Shown in pieces: positions 7,119 through 11,185 of a stretch of DNA of 11,185 nucleotides. The stretch lies in assembly GCA_947165405.1 (NCBI GenBank), contig CAMVAG010000050.1:1-11185 (forward strand). Direction: 5' to 3'. The notes under the pieces were generated by a model that had not been told where the DNA came from, did not search any database, and was given only the letters and a program-made list of their open reading frames with translations. Numbering within the stretch: the first letter of the stretch is position 1; each line of letters opens with the position of its first letter. A program made the position numbers and the translations under genes. Source of the stretch: an uncultured Selenomonadales bacterium (GTDB taxonomy: Bacteria > Bacillota > Negativicutes > Selenomonadales > Selenomonadaceae).

Positions 7119-8555
7119 TCAATAGAACGCGGAAAAATTTGCAAGCAACATCATGACGCCGCTGAAGACGCCCGCCGCCAACGCGATTAAATTTTTGTGG
7201 CGCATGGGCGGCAAGAATGACAGCGCGCCGAAAATCATCAAGGCAATCGGAATAAAATATCGCCCTTGCACGCCGCGAATAAATTTTGCACCGACCGCGT
7301 TCCAAATCAAATAATCATAAATAAACAACGTCAGCGTCGAGACAAAAGCCGCAAAGATTAAAATTCCTCGTTCGCCGAGCTTGAGGCTTAAGCCGTTCGA
7401 CAGAGCAAAAAAAATTATCGTTATCCCATACGCAATGTAAAACATCGGCGGCATAAAAAATTCTCCGTTCGCGCCCCAAACGCCGACAAAGAAGAACCAG
7501 TAATAAAATTTGGCAATGTCGAGCGAATGAATCATTGCGTAAAAAAATTCCGTCGGGTGTTCGAGGATAAAAATTTTCTGCGCGGCAACGTCAACATTTT
7601 TCACGCCGAGATATTGTTCAATCGTTGCGAGTTCGACGCCCGTCATGCCGACCGACAATTCCGTCCAAGCAAGCGACGTGAACAAATTCAAAAACAAAAT
7701 CATCATGCCGAGCGACAAAAATTTTTTCAATGAGCCGATTCGTTCGCGAGGGATAAAAAAATACAAAAGCAAAATCGTCCCGTAAACAGACTTCGAACAC
7801 GCAAGCATTATCGCCAAAATTATCAGCCCGAAAATTTCTTTGCGAGAAAATTTTTCCGTCGAATTCCTTAGCGACAAGAGCCAAGCCGTTCCAAAGAGAC
7901 ACACGCCGAAAGTCACAGCGTCCGCCGAAGTCGACGCCGCCTCGATTAAAAACATCGGCAACATCGCCAAGACAAAAATCAGTTGCCGGGCTTCGGGCAA
8001 AAATTTCATTGACCAATAGACGCACGCCGCCACGAAGATTAATCCGCTCAAACCCATGAGATAAAAAATTATTCCCGCGTTCAAATTTAAAATTCGTCCG
8101 ATAAACGCACCCGCCGCTTGAGGAAAATAAGTAAACGGAGGATAAACGCCCGTGTTGGGTATCAAGCCTTCCTCGCGTTCGTCGACGTTGAGCGGCGCGG
8201 ACAAAAATTTTTTCAGCTCGTCGAATGAAAATTTTACTTTCGTCGAGTCGTCTTCAATGTTGAAAATAAATTCGGCGGGCACCAGCGACGAGGGCACGCT
8301 TGCCGAATAACATTTTTCCGTTGCGGCTTCGGGCGAACGATTTTCCCAACCGAAATTTTTTTCGCCGTCGTAAATTTTCAGCGGGCTTAAAAAAATTCCC
8401 TCCGATATTTGCCAAGCGCGGGCGAAGTGAACCGGCTCATCCATTAATCGATACGGCGGGCGCATGAACAAAATCATCAAGCCGAAAAATAAAAATATCG
8501 CGATAAAAATTTTTTCCGCGCCGAAATTTTCCAACCATTGTTCAAGTTGATTCAT
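7119..8555 (-). CDS. DUF2142-type multi-pass membrane protein
   Basis: A 478-residue integral membrane protein with roughly ten or more hydrophobic segments. The first (about 14-32) is followed by an extracytoplasmic-type loop of about 110 residues. Family-like features are RPPYRLMDEPVHFARAWQIS at 32-51 (Asp39, Glu40, His43, Arg46), YPPFTYFPQAAG (138-149), STSADAVTFG (208-217) and GVQGRYFIPIAL (428-439). These match the DUF2142 family, which resembles GT-C-type lipid-linked sugar transferases and often occurs in surface-polysaccharide loci; the enzymatic role is not established. Start: ATG 8555 overlaps the TGA of the CobT-type gene as ATGA, with AAAGG about 7 bases upstream, so translation is coupled. 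The longer frame to 8645 would run 30 codons into the upstream gene and is rejected. No glycosyltransferase or polysaccharide gene neighbours it here, which is unusual. Confidence 0.85.
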   Translation of the reverse strand: MNQLEQWLENFGAEKIFIAIFLFFGLMILFMRPPYRLMDEPVHFARAWQISEGIFLSPLKIYDGEKNFGWENRSPEAATEKCYSASVPSSLVPAEFIFNIEDDSTKVKFSFDELKKFLSAPLNVDEREEGLIPNTGVYPPFTYFPQAAGAFIGRILNLNAGIIFYLMGLSGLIFVAACVYWSMKFLPEARQLIFVLAMLPMFLIEAASTSADAVTFGVCLFGTAWLLSLRNSTEKFSRKEIFGLIILAIMLACSKSVYGTILLLYFFIPRERIGSLKKFLSLGMMILFLNLFTSLAWTELSVGMTGVELATIEQYLGVKNVDVAAQKIFILEHPTEFFYAMIHSLDIAKFYYWFFFVGVWGANGEFFMPPMFYIAYGITIIFFALSNGLSLKLGERGILIFAAFVSTLTLFIYDYLIWNAVGAKFIRGVQGRYFIPIALMIFGALSFLPPMRHKNLIALAAGVFSGVMMLLANFSAFY

Positions 8556-10585
8556 TTCAATGCCTTTGCAACACCCGTATCTTCGAAAGTTTTCATGTCG
8601 TTTAGGGCAGTCAAAGCCGCCTCGACAATTTCGACGCCTATGCAAGCCGCCTCGCCGTCAAAGCCGTTGGGAGTGCCGTCGTTGTTTTTGTATTCAATCA
8701 GCTGCGCGGCGTGCAAAATGAACGGGCGAATTTCGGGACAAATTTTTTCGAGGTAGCGTGTGATAATGTCAATCGCGCCGGTGTCGACGACAATCAAAGT
8801 TGAGTTGTGAGCCGCCGCGACGAGGGCACCGATAAGCGCGCCGGTCATGCATTGAAAATTTTTCGGGACGTGTTGCAAAAATTCTTCGGGAGGATATTTC
8901 AGTTCGCCGTCTTCCGTCAAGAGCGTGTTTGCAAATTCGTCGGCGAGCCTGTCAATCAGAAGATGGCTTAAATCGGTCAAGGCGATAATCGGCGTGTCGA
9001 AGGTTATTTCTTCGGCAATGTTACGTCCGAAATTGAAAGCGACGTTGAGATTTTCTTCGGGATTGACGACGCCCAAAAAAATTTTCATGCCGAAAGTCCG
9101 AGTCGTTGCGCTGAAGTCCATAGACAAATCGCGGCGAGCATTTTTATCTTTCGGGTCGTAATTTTCGGGGTCGACAATCGACGGGCAGTTTTCAAAATTC
9201 GTAAAGGCAAGCGCGGCGTGTCGAAGTTTATTCGTGGGACAATCCTCATTTGCAATGCCCGCAACTTGAACGGCGATTTCCTCCAAGTAGCCCAAACTTC
9301 TCTTCGGCTTGGTCAGGCTGTCCAAAAGTTCGCGGCAATTATTCATCGGGCGGTCGTGAAGCTTGGGCATTGTCTGCAGATAAAAATTAAAAGTCCTGTC
9401 GGTCGCGGCGATAAGTTCCTCCTCGTCCTCGCCCATGACGCGAATATTTATCGGATAAGTGCGCGGGATATTCAAAGTCTGCGTGCTGAACGGAACCTCG
9501 ACACTCTCCATGCGGTGTTCGCTTACGTGAAAATCAATCGGCACTTCCTCAATCTGAATCTCATCGCCGAAAAATTCTTGAACGTCTTCAATCGTGTCCA
9601 AGCCTTCGACTCCGTCAATTCCAAGTTGCCGCTTGAAAGCCTCAAGGGCGGTGTCCTCCTCGATAAGTTCACCGTCATAATCGGCGTCGGGTCCGCAGAC
9701 GAAAATATAAACCAGATTGTCAAGAACTCTTGCGGCGATTGAAGAGCCGATAGCCTCGCCGAGTGCAAGGTCAAGATTTAACATGGGCATGAGGTCGAGG
9801 TGCTTGAGAATTTTTTTATGCCCGATTTCACGACCGACTTGCGAGGCGATAAGACATTCGACCGAGCGCGGCAAAATTTCTTCGGCGACGAGCGCGGCAA
9901 CTGCAGTGTTAAATCCGTCAAGCATGACAACGCAACGATGATGATAAGCGGCGATAATCACGCCCGCCATTGCTCCGAATTCGTAGCCGCCGACTTTCGT
10001 CAAGACATCAAGCAAGCTGTTGCGATTGGGCTTGTTGACTTCGAGAGCACGACGAACGATTTCAATCTTGTGCAAAAATTTTTCGTCATCGATATTTGAA
10101 CCGCGCCCCGTGACTTCTTCGGGCGACAAGTTCAAATAAGCAGCGGTCATTGCGGCAGCGACAGTCGTGTTGCCGATACCCATTTCTCCGATAAGAAAAC
10201 AGTTGCAGCCGGCGGCGATTGCCTCTTCCGCGAGCTTCTTGCCGATTCGAACGGATTGCATTGCGTCTTCAAAAGTCATTGCGGCTTCTTCGGCGATATT
10301 CTTTGTGCCGCGAGAAATTTTCCTGTCGACGAGTCCGGGCAAGTCCGAAATATCCGCGTCGACTCCGACATCAACGACGTAGAGTTCGGAATAGGCGAAC
10401 TTGGCAAAAGCGTTGGCGGCGGCTCCTTCCTCGACGAGATAATTTTTAATCATGCCGGCAGTCGTGGCTTGCGGGTAGGCACTGACATTTTCTTTTGCGA
10501 CGCCGTGATCTGCGCAGAATATGAACGTGCACTTTTGAGACTTGCCGACGGAGCGATAAAGTTCTGCTGTGTGAGTAAAAGTCAT
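8552..10585 (-). CDS. cobT: Double CobT-type phosphoribosyltransferase (ArsA/ArsB-like fusion)
   Basis: CobT activates the cobamide lower-ligand base by moving phosphoribose from nicotinate mononucleotide. Residues 1-293 are CobT-like: CADHGVAKENVSAYPQ (24-39), IGEMGIGNTT (132-141, Glu134), KVGGYEFGAMAG (197-208), MLDGFNTA (221-228) and LALGEAIGSS (273-282, with Glu277 at the catalytic base position). A central acidic stretch (about 294-411) is unrecognised. Residues about 412-677 form a second CobT-like unit. It has LTKPKRSLGYLEEIAVQVAGI (424-444), normally the CobT N-terminus, and MTGALIGALVAAAHNSTLIVVD (580-601) and GEAACIGVEIVEAALTALNDM (644-664). ADHG is replaced by TNFEN, and the GEMG site reads TDLS. 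Normal CobT is about 350 residues; this is 677. Sporomusa ArsAB is a heterodimer of two CobT homologues in which only ArsA is active, so this may be a natural fusion of such a pair. Start ATG 10585 follows AAGGA by 6 bases. Confidence 0.85.
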   Translation of the reverse strand: MTFTHTAELYRSVGKSQKCTFIFCADHGVAKENVSAYPQATTAGMIKNYLVEEGAAANAFAKFAYSELYVVDVGVDADISDLPGLVDRKISRGTKNIAEEAAMTFEDAMQSVRIGKKLAEEAIAAGCNCFLIGEMGIGNTTVAAAMTAAYLNLSPEEVTGRGSNIDDEKFLHKIEIVRRALEVNKPNRNSLLDVLTKVGGYEFGAMAGVIIAAYHHRCVVMLDGFNTAVAALVAEEILPRSVECLIASQVGREIGHKKILKHLDLMPMLNLDLALGEAIGSSIAARVLDNLVYIFVCGPDADYDGELIEEDTALEAFKRQLGIDGVEGLDTIEDVQEFFGDEIQIEEVPIDFHVSEHRMESVEVPFSTQTLNIPRTYPINIRVMGEDEEELIAATDRTFNFYLQTMPKLHDRPMNNCRELLDSLTKPKRSLGYLEEIAVQVAGIANEDCPTNKLRHAALAFTNFENCPSIVDPENYDPKDKNARRDLSMDFSATTRTFGMKIFLGVVNPEENLNVAFNFGRNIAEEITFDTPIIALTDLSHLLIDRLADEFANTLLTEDGELKYPPEEFLQHVPKNFQCMTGALIGALVAAAHNSTLIVVDTGAIDIITRYLEKICPEIRPFILHAAQLIEYKNNDGTPNGFDGEAACIGVEIVEAALTALNDMKTFEDTGVAKALK

Positions 10586-10621
10586 TTAATTTCCTTCCTC
10601 AAAAATTTTTTCCTGAAAGCT

Positions 10622-11065
10622 TTACTTGCCGCTGCGAACCAATTTTTTTACGACCTTTGCGCCCGCATTTTTCACACGTCGAAGAGGCGCGACGCGAACT
10701 TTTATCTTGGGTTTTATTTCGCGTTCAAGTCCGAAGTCTCCGCGCTTTAGGAACGTGGATTTAATTTTATCGGGGCGGAAGAATTTGCGGATGGCTTTGG
10801 CAAGTTCTTCGAGGTCGTCGGATTCGGTGCAAGTGAAAATGTCGACCGCAACATAACGCAGCTCCTTGTAGACGTGCAAGGCGATATGTCCTTGCGCGAA
10901 GGCACCGATTATCGAACAATGCCCTTCGTCAAGGAAGTCGGAGGTGAGGCGCGGCTCGTCCTCGAAACTGCTTTTCAAAGTGTCTTTTATCTCGTCGACA
11001 CTGCTCAAGCGGTTCGTGTCGCAGTTGTACAAGTCCAGAGTCAGTTGACGTGCTAAAATTTTCAT
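10622..11065 (-). CDS. speD: SpeD-like protein lacking the pyruvoyl-forming serine
   Basis: A 147-residue protein of the S-adenosylmethionine decarboxylase family. In the family the chain cuts itself between Glu and Ser, and the Ser becomes the pyruvoyl cofactor. Against the Thermotoga maritima enzyme (Glu62-Ser63, His68, Cys83) this protein fits with a constant offset of four: Gln58-Gly59, His64, Cys79. The family signature ESHxxxHTWPEYxYxAxDxFTC reads QGHIALHVYKELRYVAVDIFTC in sense, so His and Cys are kept but the cleavage pair is lost. Normal self-processing is therefore not possible. The C-terminal 30 residues (about 118-147) are strongly basic and go beyond the core fold. Start: ATG 11065 lies 9 bases after AAAGG (11079-11075), whereas the upstream ATG at 11074 touches it. 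It is the first gene of the five-gene operon, 36 bases before the CobT-type gene. A regulatory, binding or altered catalytic role is possible; none can be shown. Confidence 0.85.
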   Translation of the reverse strand: MKILARQLTLDLYNCDTNRLSSVDEIKDTLKSSFEDEPRLTSDFLDEGHCSIIGAFAQGHIALHVYKELRYVAVDIFTCTESDDLEELAKAIRKFFRPDKIKSTFLKRGDFGLEREIKPKIKVRVAPLRRVKNAGAKVVKKLVRSGK

Positions 11066-11088
11066 GGCATTCATCCTTTCCGCGCAAG

Positions 11089-11094
11089 ATTATA
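11089..11094 (-). promoter_or_regulatory. Candidate -10 element of the SpeD-like operon
   Basis: On the minus strand a perfect TATAAT occupies 11094-11089, in the context TATAGTATAAT, about 24 bases before the chosen start. No good -35 lies 16-18 bases upstream; the region there is T-rich with a GAAAAATTTTTTC palindrome (about 11123-11135) that might act as an A-tract upstream element. This is the only promoter-like site seen ahead of the five-gene operon. Confidence 0.45.
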
Positions 11095-11158
11095 CTATAA
11101 ACACCGAAAAAAATCGCCGCTTGAAAAATTTTTTCTGCAGGATTAAAATCGTTGCAAG

Positions 11159-11182
11159 AATTTTTTCTTCTACTTTTTCTTT
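11159..11182 (+). repeat. 24-base dispersed repeat, copy 2 (at the window edge)
   Basis: Identical over 24 bases to the minus-strand sequence at 4852-4829. The flanks differ immediately (G before and G after, versus A and T in copy 1). The hairpins that accompany copy 1 would lie beyond the window end, so whether this is a longer element cannot be decided here. The region 11066-11185 upstream of the SpeD-like gene otherwise holds only the -10-like box and AT-rich palindromes. Confidence 0.55.
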
Positions 11183-11185
11183 GCA

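Noticed and set aside
8556..8645. 30-codon upstream extension of the DUF2142 gene
   Set aside because: It lies wholly within the CobT-type gene and is Arg/Cys-rich like a shadow frame; the ATGA overlap start at 8555 is far more likely.
10586..10621. AAAAATTTTTT palindromes before the CobT-type and SpeD-like genes as operator sites
   Set aside because: The same A/T blocks occur throughout the coding regions as AAA-ATT-TTT codons, so they carry little specific signal.
9218..10750. Plus-strand frames of 164-174 residues opposite the CobT-type and SpeD-like genes
   Set aside because: Antisense shadows; compositions mirror the sense codons and no start signals precede them.

Overview
The window looks like a chromosomal segment of an anaerobic Firmicute, most likely from the Negativicutes/Selenomonadales. 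That placement is inference. It rests on the SecA and ThrC sequence styles, the frequent AAA-ATT-TTT runs, TTG starts with strong Shine-Dalgarno sites, and a CobT-type double protein reminiscent of the ArsA/ArsB pair of Sporomusa and Veillonella. No rRNA, tRNA, CRISPR array, transposase or phage gene was seen.

Layout. The left part, on the + strand, carries secA (about 66-2696) behind a good sigma-A-type promoter at 7-35. A small secreted CAP-domain protein follows (2727-3164) and ends in a hairpin with T-tracts on both sides (3163-3203). That hairpin can also serve thrC, threonine synthase, which converges on it from the - strand (3214-4722). Between thrC and the next gene lies a 197-nt non-coding stretch with two small hairpins and a pyrimidine/purine tract that recurs, inverted, at the right end of the window.

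The right part, all on the - strand, is one compact operon read from right to left. Its genes are a SpeD-like protein (10622-11065), a 677-residue double CobT-type protein (8552-10585), a DUF2142 membrane protein (7119-8555, 4-base ATGA overlap), a D-2-hydroxyacid dehydrogenase (6106-7071), and a shortened P1B-type ATPase relative (4920-6104, starting one base after the previous stop). The gaps are 36, -4, 47 and 1 bases.

The striking point is that three of the five operon proteins keep the fold signature of a known enzyme but have lost, wholly or in half the molecule, its defining catalytic residues. The SpeD-like protein has Gln-Gly where the self-cleaving Glu-Ser should be. The second half of the CobT-type protein lacks the nucleotide/base-binding motifs. 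The P-type ATPase relative lacks the phosphorylated Asp (DKTG), TGD, HP and CPC motifs and the whole A domain. All three reading frames are open and cleanly spaced, so they look like working, repurposed proteins rather than decaying genes. What the operon does as a whole cannot be read from the sequence; a link to cobamide lower-ligand activation is the most concrete lead.

At the level of composition, GATC is almost absent: I find two sites in 11.2 kb where roughly forty would be expected by base composition.
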